A stretch of 64,000 nucleotides of DNA. It comes from Bacteroidota bacterium (lineage in GTDB: Bacteria > Bacteroidota > Ignavibacteria > Kapaibacteriales > NICIL-2). Shown here in pieces: positions 41,671-50,421 of this stretch; the first letter of the stretch is position 1; the number at the start of each line of letters is the position of its first letter. The notes beneath the pieces are model-generated. The model was not told the origin of the DNA and searched no databases. It saw only the letters and a list, made by a program, of their open reading frames with translations. Location: NCBI GenBank assembly GCA_019695345.1, contig JAIBAE010000002.1:1-64000 (forward strand). Direction: 5' to 3'. The translations under genes and the position numbers were made by a program.

Positions 41671-43278
41671 CTATGTAAACAACTCTAACAACAACTGCTG
41701 ATACGCGTACACATCTGTTGGTTTTGTGGTTACCATGCGCGTTAGCAATTGCAGTTTACCGGTATCGGTAATGTTGAGTGCCGCACGCCACAAGGCAACC
41801 TCGGTAAGTACACGTTGCTCGTTTGTAGTATGCGGGTACGCAATGTTGGTTAACGCCATAAACGAATTAACACATTCCTGTTCGGCGCGTTGGCGGTTAC
41901 TGTTGTACGTACGCTGAATCATCCGTGTAATGTGTGCAGTAATAGTTGCAATGTTGGGCGTAGTATGTTTATGGAGCTTGAATACAATTGCACTCTCGGT
42001 AAAACGAAGTAATGTTTTTTCCGGTGAACGATATGTTTTGTCCTTTTTGATTTTTTGAAACTCACTGTGTGCAAGCGTACGCAAGGTTGCATCAACCAGG
42101 CGAAACCCAAAGCGGTAGTAAAACCAAAACGCACCGGATGCAATGCCATCGGGGTTATCTTGTCCGTATTGGTATGGCTCAACTTCAAATGTGCCAATGT
42201 TAAACGCATGTTGATATACCCGCATCAACTGGCACATCACATACCCCGATTCCCCTCCCCGGTATGGTTCAAAAATGTTGATACCAAACTTTGCATTGCC
42301 ACCAAACACCCAGCTACCACCATACGCAGTGGGCAATCCGTTTTTAAACAGTGTATATCCAATATATTGTTCAAGCGGTAACTGACGTTGCGGAGTCATG
42401 CCATATATAGCAACCGAGATACCGCGCTCAAGTTGGTAATACCGCAACGACTGTTCATCCAGAAAGGTAACGGGGTCGGTTTCGCGGCTTGTTAGCGCCA
42501 TTGTGTTTTTAATAACCGTTAAAAGGTGTTGCTGCTGTGCGCTTGTTAATGCTGTGTGTTGCGGTAATGGTGTCTGCAACAATGCAACGTGGTCAAAGCG
42601 TTTGTATATTTCGCTGTGGTAAAAATGTGCACCAACAGGTATGCGGTTATACGCTCTCGAAAAACGTTCGGTGGTTGGTGTTATACGAATCATCATGCCC
42701 ATTGCATCAAACAACATATCTTTTACCAAAGGCATGGTATCTAATCTACTGCACTCATTCAGTAAAAATTCTAACCGCTGCTTGCGTGGAACGCGAAGTG
42801 CATGTAGTAGCTCATTATTATCAAGTCCGGCACTTGTTTCGGATTGCTCTACGGTTGGCAATGTACATTTTAAAATATCGTTTAACGTGTAGTACGCATC
42901 ACGAAATTCTTCTAAAGTAACCTTACAATCGGGGTGTGTGGTAAGCCACGTTGTGCAATCGTGCGAGTAGCGTGTAACAAACGGTGTAAACGGAAGTCCG
43001 GTGTTGTATAATGTTTGTGGTATTGCTGTTCTATTCTTTTTTAAAAACAAAGTAACCCGTTGTAGTTCTTGTTCGGCGCGGAACATGTGTATTACATTTG
43101 CGGGATATGCACATATAAATAACAATGTATCGCAATAGCGCTCTAACACAGGGCTTAACGGCAACGGCATTGTTGCAAGTGTTTGCAAAAGGTGTAACAG
43201 TTTATCGTTACTAACTTCATCAAATTGTGTTGAGAGTTTTCTTAGTGTGGAAACACGGGCATTAAATCCGGCGCTCAT
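41671..43278 (-). CDS. 535-aa protein of unknown function
   Basis: A cytosolic-looking protein with no signal peptide or TM. The first 220 residues are mostly helical. The middle (residues about 310-400: GGSWVFGGNAKFGINIFEPY, RGGESGYVMCQLMRVYQHAF, PDGIASGAFWFYYRFGFRLVD) has a glycine-rich strand-loop-helix run that could be an acyl-CoA-type GNAT core, though I cannot confirm it. The last 130 residues are helical. It converges with the ATP-grasp/SET gene with a 150-bp gap; whether the two act together is unknown. Confidence 0.75.
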   Translation of the reverse strand: MSAGFNARVSTLRKLSTQFDEVSNDKLLHLLQTLATMPLPLSPVLERYCDTLLFICAYPANVIHMFRAEQELQRVTLFLKKNRTAIPQTLYNTGLPFTPFVTRYSHDCTTWLTTHPDCKVTLEEFRDAYYTLNDILKCTLPTVEQSETSAGLDNNELLHALRVPRKQRLEFLLNECSRLDTMPLVKDMLFDAMGMMIRITPTTERFSRAYNRIPVGAHFYHSEIYKRFDHVALLQTPLPQHTALTSAQQQHLLTVIKNTMALTSRETDPVTFLDEQSLRYYQLERGISVAIYGMTPQRQLPLEQYIGYTLFKNGLPTAYGGSWVFGGNAKFGINIFEPYRGGESGYVMCQLMRVYQHAFNIGTFEVEPYQYGQDNPDGIASGAFWFYYRFGFRLVDATLRTLAHSEFQKIKKDKTYRSPEKTLLRFTESAIVFKLHKHTTPNIATITAHITRMIQRTYNSNRQRAEQECVNSFMALTNIAYPHTTNEQRVLTEVALWRAALNITDTGKLQLLTRMVTTKPTDVYAYQQLLLELFT

Positions 43279-43376
43279 AAGGTAGTGTAATCAGGTTTTG
43301 GATAAACATATATGTATGTGCATGTAATTTTTTCCAAACATAGAGAATACTACACAGCATACAAAATGAATCATGG

Positions 43377-43445
43377 TTTTGCTATCGCAGGACGGCACCC
43401 GGCGTACAACTTCCAAACATCGTTACCCTGCCGGAGAGAAGCAAC
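43377..43445 (+). repeat. R1 dispersed repeat, copy 14
   Basis: TTTTGCTATCGCAGGACGGCACCC then CTGCCGGAGAGAAGC. It lies inside the upstream open extension of the YfiT-like gene, which argues against the longer start. Confidence 0.72.
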
Positions 43446-43537
43446 GTTTCTCTCCGCCGCATGATGTGTATTTTTGTGTACACAATCGGGGCGGTCACGC
43501 GGTAGCAACATATTATTACACACTATTACATACTTTC

Positions 43538-44086
43538 ATGAACATCTATCAAACAGAACTTCAGCAACTCCAATATCCCATAGGCAAGTATATAACACCT
43601 GCCGCGTACACAGCAGAATCCATGAACCAATGGATGGAAGTAATACGAGACACGCCGCAACAGCTAACAACTCTTGTAGCACATCTTACCGATGAACAAC
43701 TATCAACGCCGTACCGTCCCGGTGGCTGGACGCTGCGCCAATTAGTGCATCACATTGCCGATAGCCATATCAATGCCTACTCACGGTTCCGCTTTGCATT
43801 AACCGAAGACGCACCTACAATCAAACCTTACGCGCAAGAACATTGGGCTACGCTTTACGATGCCGAGTTTGGCGACATTCAACTTTCTCTGCAACTTGTT
43901 ACGGCACTTCATGCGCGGTGGTATTTGTTGGTAACACATCTTACCGAATCTCAATGGAATCGCACCTACATTCACCCCGATTTCCAAGAGCCAATCCAAC
44001 TCCGCGAGGCGCTTGCAATGTACGCGTGGCATTCGTTGCATCACCTTCAGCAACTACGTAATCTTATAGAACACAAGCAATGGTAG
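43538..44086 (+). CDS. YfiT/BstA-like DinB-fold metal-dependent transferase
   Basis: The start at 43538 (MNIYQTELQQLQYPIG) matches the usual YfiT N-terminus; the frame extends to 43373 through a repeat and is rejected. The 182-aa product has YTAESMNQWMEVI, RPGGWTLRQLVHHIADSHINAYSRFRFALTED and AMYAWHSLHHLQQLR. The histidines of LVHHIADSH and WHSLHHL are the metal ligands in this family, whose members transfer bacillithiol or other thiols to electrophiles. It is the second DinB-fold gene in the window, after 8685-9182. R1 starts 3 bp after the stop. Confidence 0.9.
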   Translation: MNIYQTELQQLQYPIGKYITPAAYTAESMNQWMEVIRDTPQQLTTLVAHLTDEQLSTPYRPGGWTLRQLVHHIADSHINAYSRFRFALTEDAPTIKPYAQEHWATLYDAEFGDIQLSLQLVTALHARWYLLVTHLTESQWNRTYIHPDFQEPIQLREALAMYAWHSLHHLQQLRNLIEHKQW

Positions 44087-44089
44087 TTG

Positions 44090-44154
44090 TTGCTATCGCC
44101 CGACGGCACCGAACGTAGTTACTACCAATCAACCTCACGTTGCCGGGAAAGAAC
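44090..44154 (+). repeat. R1 dispersed repeat, copy 15
   Basis: TTGCTATCGCCCGACGGCACCG then GTTGCCGGGAAAGAACGG, in gene direction immediately after the YfiT-like stop. Confidence 0.82.
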
Positions 44155-44365
44155 GGACACAACAAAACACCGTTGTTCGTATGTGGAGTGTTGGTTATGT
44201 TTGTGGAGAGAATTATTCCTCTTAAATATATAAGCAAACAACAACACTACGTAAGCCGTAATACATTGAATTCAAAACCATACTAATACAACCAACTACG
44301 GGATATAATAGCAGATTTTGATTCAAACAAGTTGAGTATATAAGGTAGTTATAGCCAATTAAAAT

Positions 44366-44971
44366 ATGTCAACAGAAGATACTGATAATAAAGATCCCAA
44401 TCGAACTATCAAGGCTTGGGCTGAAATTTCCGACAGAACTGGAATCAAGTTTAAAATGGTGCGACATATTCATAGATCTATTATTCGAGAAAGAAAAAAA
44501 GAAGTTAAAGTAAACTCCAAGAATGCCTCAAATTTGATAATAATTGATCTGTTAAATAATGATAACGGGGCTGTTAAGAATATTTTATCACATAATGGAA
44601 TTACTTCCAGTAATGATTTTGGTAATGTAATTAGACTATTGTGTGAGAAAGGATTACTACTAAGAGAAGAAGGTGATGATTACGATGATTTTAATGGACT
44701 TTTTAATTTAGACACAATTGAAGAATACATTATAAAAAATAATCTTACAAAGGATAGGGATTGGTTTAAGATTATCAGTAACTCTTTTTATTATATTGGA
44801 TGTGCAATAGTTGTTTTATCATATTCGATTCAAATCCCGAACAAGTTTGGTTTAATGGGATGGATTATTGGAATGATTGGTTGGATTCTATTAACATTTA
44901 AGAGCAAAATTGAATCAAAATGGAAAGAAATTTTAAACAAAATGGGTATAACAAAGGCTAGAACCAGTTAA
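44366..44971 (+). CDS. Two-TM protein of unknown function, AT-rich
   Basis: A 201-aa protein. Residues 1-45 are highly charged and basic (RHIHRSIIRERKKEVK), 50-125 look globular and helical (LIIIDLLNNDNGAVKNIL, FGNVIRLLCEKGLLLREEG, possibly winged-helix-like), and 140-180 hold two close TM helices (YYIGCAIVVLSYSIQI, LMGWIIGMIGWILLTF), then a short basic tail. Base composition is poorer in GC than nearby genes. It converges with the RNA ligase gene. A cytosolic sensor domain plus small TM pair is common in defence effectors, but nothing proves that role. Confidence 0.65.
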   Translation: MSTEDTDNKDPNRTIKAWAEISDRTGIKFKMVRHIHRSIIRERKKEVKVNSKNASNLIIIDLLNNDNGAVKNILSHNGITSSNDFGNVIRLLCEKGLLLREEGDDYDDFNGLFNLDTIEEYIIKNNLTKDRDWFKIISNSFYYIGCAIVVLSYSIQIPNKFGLMGWIIGMIGWILLTFKSKIESKWKEILNKMGITKARTS

Positions 44972-45016
44972 AACTGTTTTTAGGCAAACCGTTAATCTCC
45001 CTTTCTACCTTTCCTC

Positions 45017-45087
45017 CACGATAACCGTTGTTGCATAGTTGAGATTCTTCCCCACAGAGTGTGGTAATACCATTGTGCTTATCGCAG
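45017..45087 (-). repeat. R1 dispersed repeat, copy 17 (partial)
   Basis: Only the second half and tail are clear: GGGGAAGAATCTCAACTATG and CAACAACGGTTATCGTG on the minus strand, shared with copy 16. It overlaps the last codons of the RNA ligase gene. Confidence 0.6.
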
Positions 45088-45840
45088 AGTCCGTTCATAA
45101 TCTTCAAATCTAACTTTAACAATTTTTGTCCGATTTTCATTTCTTAAAACAACACCTTCCGATCTCTTTATAGCACTTTCGGACAAAGCAACATTTGTAT
45201 ATGGTATATACTTTCTCAGATTCTCTAAAACAACTTTATGAGACATATCGCCCAGGTCAAATTCAATTAACGGTACTAAGTCGAAATTTGGAAATTGGTT
45301 TTGTATTTCAGTCCGCGTAAGAAAATTCTGACCATAGATAATTCCATCTTCGGTTTCTCGTTCACGCCATTTTGAAATATCGTGTTGCGACATTTCCAGT
45401 ATTGACAAATCGTTGTAAACAGCAACATCAAAAACACGGAAACCATTTTTATCTTGCCCATACCATTTGGAATTAGCCGATGTTTTTCCGCCATAAAACT
45501 CGCCATAAATCACAGTAAACTTTTCAGGTTGTGGAACTATAATATTTAATTCTTGTAGTCCATCAACAATACCTTGCGCAGTGTCAAAATATAAGTCGTG
45601 TGAATGATGTAAAATAAACTCCCTTGCACCAATAAGATATTCAGAACCATAACATATTATTCTTGCGTTAGTTCCATCAATCTTTTCCGTTGCATACATT
45701 TTCTCGTTTTGAATTGGCGTAGTTAACTCATTTTTTAAGCGTCCCTTTTCGCCTAATTGATGAAGTGTAAGTATTGATGGATACTTTGTAAGAGTGTTAA
45801 TCTTCTCTTTACCAAATTTTGATATTAAATCTCTTATCAT
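45079..45840 (-). CDS. RNA ligase (T4 Rnl2-like nucleotidyltransferase)
   Basis: A 253-aa ligase that seals RNA ends through an enzyme-AMP intermediate. Nucleotidyltransferase motifs in order: I TEKIDGTNARI (catalytic Lys near residue 53), III/IIIa VIYGEFYGG and GFRVFDVAV, IV RSEGVVLRNE, V TKIVKVRFEDY. No C-terminal extra domain follows. Such ligases repair damaged tRNA or other RNA. It is isolated, converging with the 201-aa membrane protein, and ends inside a partial R1. No partner phosphatase or kinase is visible nearby. Confidence 0.9.
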   Translation of the reverse strand: MIRDLISKFGKEKINTLTKYPSILTLHQLGEKGRLKNELTTPIQNEKMYATEKIDGTNARIICYGSEYLIGAREFILHHSHDLYFDTAQGIVDGLQELNIIVPQPEKFTVIYGEFYGGKTSANSKWYGQDKNGFRVFDVAVYNDLSILEMSQHDISKWRERETEDGIIYGQNFLTRTEIQNQFPNFDLVPLIEFDLGDMSHKVVLENLRKYIPYTNVALSESAIKRSEGVVLRNENRTKIVKVRFEDYERTLR

Positions 45841-45994
45841 AATGCCGTTTCATTTATTGCTTTCATAATTACAAATATAAAACAGAATAAAGGTAACGTA
45901 CTACAGAGTATTGGCAATCGTTATAACTCCGTCATGTGCACTACGCTAAACATCTAAACGAGATTTGAAGTGCAGTGAATTACTCAGTTCCCTC

Positions 45995-46070
45995 AACCGT
46001 CCTTTCAATAAACTCAAGGTATCACCTGCGGACACCTTCTCCCAATGCGAGAAGAAAAGGATGAGGGTAT
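45995..46070. repeat. R5-like composite repeat
   Basis: CCCTCAACCGTCCTTTCAAT then AAACTCAAGG and ACACCTTCTCCCAATGCGAG with AAGGATGAGGG: an R5 copy into which a TTCAATAAACTCAAGG arm (compare cyclase 4) has been spliced. It lies in the 355-bp gap 45841-46195 with R1 copy 16. Confidence 0.7.
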
Positions 46071-46082
46071 AATTCACACTAA

Positions 46083-46193
46083 CACGATAACCGTTGTTGC
46101 GTAGTTGAGATTCTTTCCCGCAAGGTGAGGTTTGTTGGGGCAGAAAATTTTCTGCCCGTACATTGTGGCACGGTGCGGTTTGCGATAGCAAAA
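46083..46193 (-). repeat. R1 dispersed repeat, copy 16, with nested palindrome
   Basis: Full-length long copy (TTTGCTATCGCAAACCGCACC to CAACAACGGTTATCGTG) ending 2 bp from the stop of the 599-aa gene, in gene direction. Its variable middle carries a 20-bp perfect palindrome at 46138-46157 (GGGCAGAAAATTTTCTGCCC). Confidence 0.82.
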
Positions 46194-46195
46194 TA

Positions 46196-47995
46196 TTATT
46201 CTAATAACTTCTCTATCTGTTTGCGGGCTGCATCGGGTACGGATTGTTGTTGCAGAATGGTATTGAGTTGAGCGCGGAACATGGTAAACTGTCCGTTCCA
46301 TTTGCGGAGTAATGCCGTAGTTTCTTTGCGTACCGTTGCAGTTATGGTGGAGTCCGTTACAACACGCACAAGTTGCTGAAGAACTTCCGCAGTTGGTTGA
46401 CGAAACGTAAGTGTTCTGATAACTGTTGATTGTATGATGGTATCGTGCCGGGCAAGATGCGCCGCTAAGATGGAGTCCACATCTGCATGTTGTATAAACC
46501 GCAAACTGAACAACGCCCTGTAGTGCAACTCTGCCTGCGATGTATCGAGTATTGTTTTTATGATACCAAGCGCACTTACCAAACCACTGTTGCCGGCAAT
46601 GTTTATAATTTGTTTTGGGCGAAGTTGATTTGCATGCAGTAATACTTCCCGTAGTAATGAATCTGCCTCCGGGATATTATATGCGGAGATATTGTATGCC
46701 AGTGCGCCGGTGGCAAGTTGTGCAGTAGAGCGGACAAATGAATCTTCGTGTGCAAATGCAAGCATTGTTAATGCCTGCTGTGTTTGCAACGTTGGTTGCT
46801 GTATGTTCCCAAAGCACGATACAAGAAAAGGTAATACAGCATTGTTTGTTTGATACAATGCAATGAGTTGCAGGAAGCGTTGTTGGTTGGCTACCGAGCC
46901 ATCTCGCGATAGGCAATCGGCTATTATCCGTTGGCGGAAGTCATCTTGTGCATACGTTTGCACACGCTTCAATAAAGAGTCGCCAACCTCAGGGAATAAT
47001 CCGGTAGCTGCACTTAGCTTCCGTGGTACTACTTCCATTAATGCCGAATCTTTTTGCGTAAGAACATCAAGTGAATCGAGGATTCCTTTTACAGCAGAGC
47101 CACCCCACACACTTTGCATACCTGCCCGCTGTATATCACTTCTGCTGAATTGTTCGGGAATAGAAAGCAGTACAGTGGAATCGGCAACCAATGTTGTTTT
47201 GGGATGGATACTTTTTTCTTCGTTTCTGTTGCTGAATGAATACGTTATTACACTTTGCGCAACAATTGCATCGCCTAAGGTTACCGTTTGTGTATCGCGT
47301 CCGGAACACCAAACTAATTGCGGTGTTAACTCCCAAAACAAACTTTCCTGATAACCACGCAATGCAGAATGTTGTACCGGACTTGCCGAATACCTGAATT
47401 GTGTTGCTACATGCTGTTGATACCCATTCTTTGTTTTTACTACCCTGTGTTGCGGCGCGGCAGAAAATGCTACGGTAGAATGTACATTGTATATTCCTGT
47501 TCTGTCATGTTCAACAGATTCATGTACTTCGTTGCTTTGTTCTTTTGTAAACTGGAGTTGTGTAACTGCGGATGATAACAGCGAAGATGCTTCTGCGGAA
47601 ACATCACGATGTACTTTAATTCCTTGTACGGCACCAAGTGAATCATATACAACAGTGGCAGAATGCCGGAGTTCTTCGGTGACCCTTTGCGCAAGGAACG
47701 TTTGCGGAATATCATTCACCACATAACTCAACCGAATGCTATCAAGTTCTACTATTGCTTCCGTTCTGTTACCGGGAATAAACGTTACCACACATTGCAT
47801 CTGTACATCGGTAATTTGTTTTGGGGTTCCGCCACGGTTGTTTGTTATACCGCTTAAATCGGTAACGGTATGTACGGCATAGCGTACCTGATACACACCC
47901 AAACAACATTCGGGCGAGATATGCCGTACGCTTTGCGCCGTAGCACCATATCCCGCCCAAAGTAACAGTAGTATTCTAATCTGTGTTTGAAACAT
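46196..47995 (-). CDS. Secreted protein, beta-rich N-half and HEAT-like helical C-half
   Basis: A 599-aa protein with signal peptide (MFQTQIRILLLLWAGYGATAQ). Residues about 30-300 are beta-rich with YQVRYAVHTVTDLSG and TFIPGNRTEAIVELDSIRLSY. Residues about 310-599 are paired helices (ADSLLREVLLHANQLRPKQIINIAG, LHYRALFSLRFIQHADVDSIL, VRKETTALLRKWNGQF). This two-part order resembles the vitellogenin/lipoprotein N-terminal lipid-transfer module, also known in some bacteria, but I see no diagnostic motif. Third gene of an operon; 4 bp after the 474-aa gene. Confidence 0.65.
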   Translation of the reverse strand: MFQTQIRILLLLWAGYGATAQSVRHISPECCLGVYQVRYAVHTVTDLSGITNNRGGTPKQITDVQMQCVVTFIPGNRTEAIVELDSIRLSYVVNDIPQTFLAQRVTEELRHSATVVYDSLGAVQGIKVHRDVSAEASSLLSSAVTQLQFTKEQSNEVHESVEHDRTGIYNVHSTVAFSAAPQHRVVKTKNGYQQHVATQFRYSASPVQHSALRGYQESLFWELTPQLVWCSGRDTQTVTLGDAIVAQSVITYSFSNRNEEKSIHPKTTLVADSTVLLSIPEQFSRSDIQRAGMQSVWGGSAVKGILDSLDVLTQKDSALMEVVPRKLSAATGLFPEVGDSLLKRVQTYAQDDFRQRIIADCLSRDGSVANQQRFLQLIALYQTNNAVLPFLVSCFGNIQQPTLQTQQALTMLAFAHEDSFVRSTAQLATGALAYNISAYNIPEADSLLREVLLHANQLRPKQIINIAGNSGLVSALGIIKTILDTSQAELHYRALFSLRFIQHADVDSILAAHLARHDTIIQSTVIRTLTFRQPTAEVLQQLVRVVTDSTITATVRKETTALLRKWNGQFTMFRAQLNTILQQQSVPDAARKQIEKLLE

Positions 47996-47999
47996 TGTT

Positions 48000-49424
48000 T
48001 TAGAAATTCAACGGAATGGAATTTTGTACATGTACAATGTTACCCGATTTCTTGTATCCATCCCAACTAAAGAAATCATGCTCAAAGCGTTTTTCTTTCC
48101 ACGGTGGTAAACCAAAACGCGGTACCATAACATACGCATAGCAATATACTCTTCCGCTCAGGAAATTCACCTCATAATCTATATCAAACTCATCCACAAT
48201 TGATAGCTTCGGACCATTCCACGCAACCAATGCCGAAGCCGAAGCAGTTACCTCTGCATCGCATACAGTTAGGCTTGCACCAACACCACCGCCGGCAATT
48301 AAAATATCAATCCCTGCTTCGCCATATCCTTTTACATTTACATACGGTGTTACCGACCCCGAAACACCTGCACGGTTTAACAACACATCGTACTTAATAC
48401 CTGCCGAACCTTTAACACCAACTTCGCCTTTAACGTTAATTGGTCCAAGCGGCACTACAAATGGCGCGGCTACACTTAAATCTTTATGAAAGTCTTTTTC
48501 GCGCGACCACGATACTTTTTGAGTTTCATCAATATCGTACACTGTTACACCAAGAACATCAACCTCAACACTTGCCGTTAAGTCGGCATCGTTTGGTGGT
48601 AAATGGAAATGCGCTTTTGCTTTTAATACATCAAATTCTTCTTTTAAAACACACGCACCAACAGTCCCTTCCACATGTAACTTACATTCGTCGTTTTTGG
48701 AAACTTCACCCTGATTAACTGTTGGGAAAAAGTCACCATGCGTTGTTAACTGTACTTCCAAAAACGCCTGGAACGTAGATTTATCACCAAACTCCCAGCG
48801 CTTTACCTCGTTGTGGTTAACGCTTTTGGGCATTATCCCGGGTTTAATTTGTGCTGTGCTTTTTTCCAGTGTTACGGTTGGCAATTTTGCTTTTGCTGAT
48901 GTGCTGCCATACGCCAATTTAGTTGTAGTTGTAGAGTTTTTAGGAGCAATACTTTTAGGGGCTGTGGTTACCTGTGTAGAAAGCTTATTAACATCCATCT
49001 TCTGAACCTGTAGCTTTACAGGTGATTTCACCTTGCCCGGTAACTCATCACCATCAAATACCGAATACCCCAACGCATTATATCCTTTTTCTGTTGAATT
49101 CAACTGGTCGTAGTATTCACCGGCTTTCATCTTAACAGTTTTTTCTTTACCATCGGTTGTTACCGTAAATGTTAGTACAGAATCCGGGTTAGTAGGTGTA
49201 CCTGTATTTGGATTCTTCACCGTAGTGGACTTAAAGGTCTTTGTCGCAAGTTTGTTAATGGAAATATCGTTTGCAGAAATTGTTTTAAGTGGAAATGTTT
49301 TAACAGGCAATGTACCTGCAAACACCGGTTTTACCGGCTTGCCCGGTTGTGCAGAAGTTGTGTACAGCATGCCCGTTATAAGCATACAACACATCAATGC
49401 GTTAATTGCAGTTCTACGTTTCAT
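48000..49424 (-). CDS. Secreted beta-rich protein of unknown function
   Basis: A 474-aa protein with signal peptide (RRTAINALMCCMLITGMLYTTSAQ). Residues 25-200 are Lys/Thr/Pro-rich and low complexity; the rest alternates long strands with glycine turns (PINVKGEVGVKGSAGIKYDV, VKGYGEAGIDILIAGGGVGA, ASASALVAWNGPKL), as in an extended beta sheet or barrel that could hold a hydrophobic ligand. It ends VHVQNSIPLNF. Middle gene of the three-gene operon with 49456-50043 and 46196-47995. Confidence 0.65.
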   Translation of the reverse strand: MKRRTAINALMCCMLITGMLYTTSAQPGKPVKPVFAGTLPVKTFPLKTISANDISINKLATKTFKSTTVKNPNTGTPTNPDSVLTFTVTTDGKEKTVKMKAGEYYDQLNSTEKGYNALGYSVFDGDELPGKVKSPVKLQVQKMDVNKLSTQVTTAPKSIAPKNSTTTTKLAYGSTSAKAKLPTVTLEKSTAQIKPGIMPKSVNHNEVKRWEFGDKSTFQAFLEVQLTTHGDFFPTVNQGEVSKNDECKLHVEGTVGACVLKEEFDVLKAKAHFHLPPNDADLTASVEVDVLGVTVYDIDETQKVSWSREKDFHKDLSVAAPFVVPLGPINVKGEVGVKGSAGIKYDVLLNRAGVSGSVTPYVNVKGYGEAGIDILIAGGGVGASLTVCDAEVTASASALVAWNGPKLSIVDEFDIDYEVNFLSGRVYCYAYVMVPRFGLPPWKEKRFEHDFFSWDGYKKSGNIVHVQNSIPLNF

Positions 49425-49455
49425 TGTGCGAAGTCCTTTAGTAATTATAAAAGTA

Positions 49456-50043
49456 TTAGTTAGATGAGTTCGGAAGTTCTATGTTTAGCAAAACGCGGTT
49501 GTTTACAATTTCATAATCCCCGTTTTGTACCAGTGCCTTTTTATTTTTCAGAATTATCGCTCCATCGGTACTAGTTGCATCATTAGCCGAATGCCGAACA
49601 ACAAGTAATAGTTTACCTTGTTCATTTTTAAGTACGTCGGGCATGCTTTCAAACTCAAGTCCCAATTTCCTTTGGCGTGGCATAAACATAGCAGAAACCA
49701 TTATCTTTTGTCCATCGCTTGGGGCTTGGTCTGCGGGGTACAGCGCAAATGTACATACGCCTGCGCCGCTCTCACAGGTTTTTGCATCACCGTTTACAAC
49801 AGCTTTACCCGGAGTATACACCAACGCCATGGTAACTTTCTTTCGTTTGGGTTTAGTACCTGTTGGCGCAGCCGTATTTACCGGAGTCTCATCGTCCGAA
49901 CCAAACAACGAGAGCAGCTCTTTACCAATATTCTCAACCGAACGAACTATCCCACTTGTTCCGGTACTCTTGGCAGCGGGTTGCGCAAACACAGTTGCAC
50001 TACCAAGCAAAAACAAACACGTTAATCGTGTAATCATACGCAT
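49456..50043 (-). CDS. Small secreted protein of unknown function
   Basis: A 195-aa protein with signal peptide (MITRLTCLFLLGSATVFAQ); start may be the ATG at 50043 or at 50037. The mature part has a Thr/Lys-rich spacer and a beta domain with ADQAPSDGQKIMVSAMFMPR, KLLLVVRHSANDAT and VLLNIELPNSSN. First gene of the operon, 31 bp before the 474-aa gene. No family recognised. Confidence 0.65.
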   Translation of the reverse strand: MRMITRLTCLFLLGSATVFAQPAAKSTGTSGIVRSVENIGKELLSLFGSDDETPVNTAAPTGTKPKRKKVTMALVYTPGKAVVNGDAKTCESGAGVCTFALYPADQAPSDGQKIMVSAMFMPRQRKLGLEFESMPDVLKNEQGKLLLVVRHSANDATSTDGAIILKNKKALVQNGDYEIVNNRVLLNIELPNSSN

Positions 50044-50202
50044 AGAAATCCTTTCAAAAAAGTGTACAGAAAATATCTGTGCCGTGGACGGTACAAACTT
50101 GCCAAAGGATTAACAACAACTCCTGACACTTTTCTTCAGTTTTTTCCAAGTCTAACAGGGGGAATTTGGGGTAAGTAGTTTTAAATATATAGGAGTTATC
50201 TA

Positions 50203-50268
50203 TGCTATCGCCCGACCGCGCCACACCACAGCCAACAAAATAATTCTTACTCTGCGGGATTAAACCTT
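50203..50268 (+). repeat. R1 dispersed repeat, copy 18
   Basis: TGCTATCGCCCGACCGCGCC then CTCTGCGGGATTAAACCTTG. It lies in the 378-bp gap 50044-50421 between divergent genes; the rest of the gap shows only AT-rich DNA. Confidence 0.78.
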
Positions 50269-50421
50269 GCGTAAAAAACTATCAAACATCGTGATAGCAT
50301 TTGCCAATACGTTAAGAAAGGTCAACATAACGTTAAAGTTGTTAAAGCCCGGCAATACACTACAATACTCATACGTACTCGCATCACAACGCCTTGCCTT
50401 TACTAACAACACAAACACTAC

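Noticed and set aside
43373-43537. N-terminal extension of the YfiT-like gene
   Set aside because: The extra 55 codons are mainly R1 repeat sequence, and the internal ATG gives the normal family N-terminus.
46863-47351. 162-codon plus-strand frame inside the 599-aa gene
   Set aside because: Antisense to a signal-peptide protein in a compact operon; Ser/Cys-rich with no motif.
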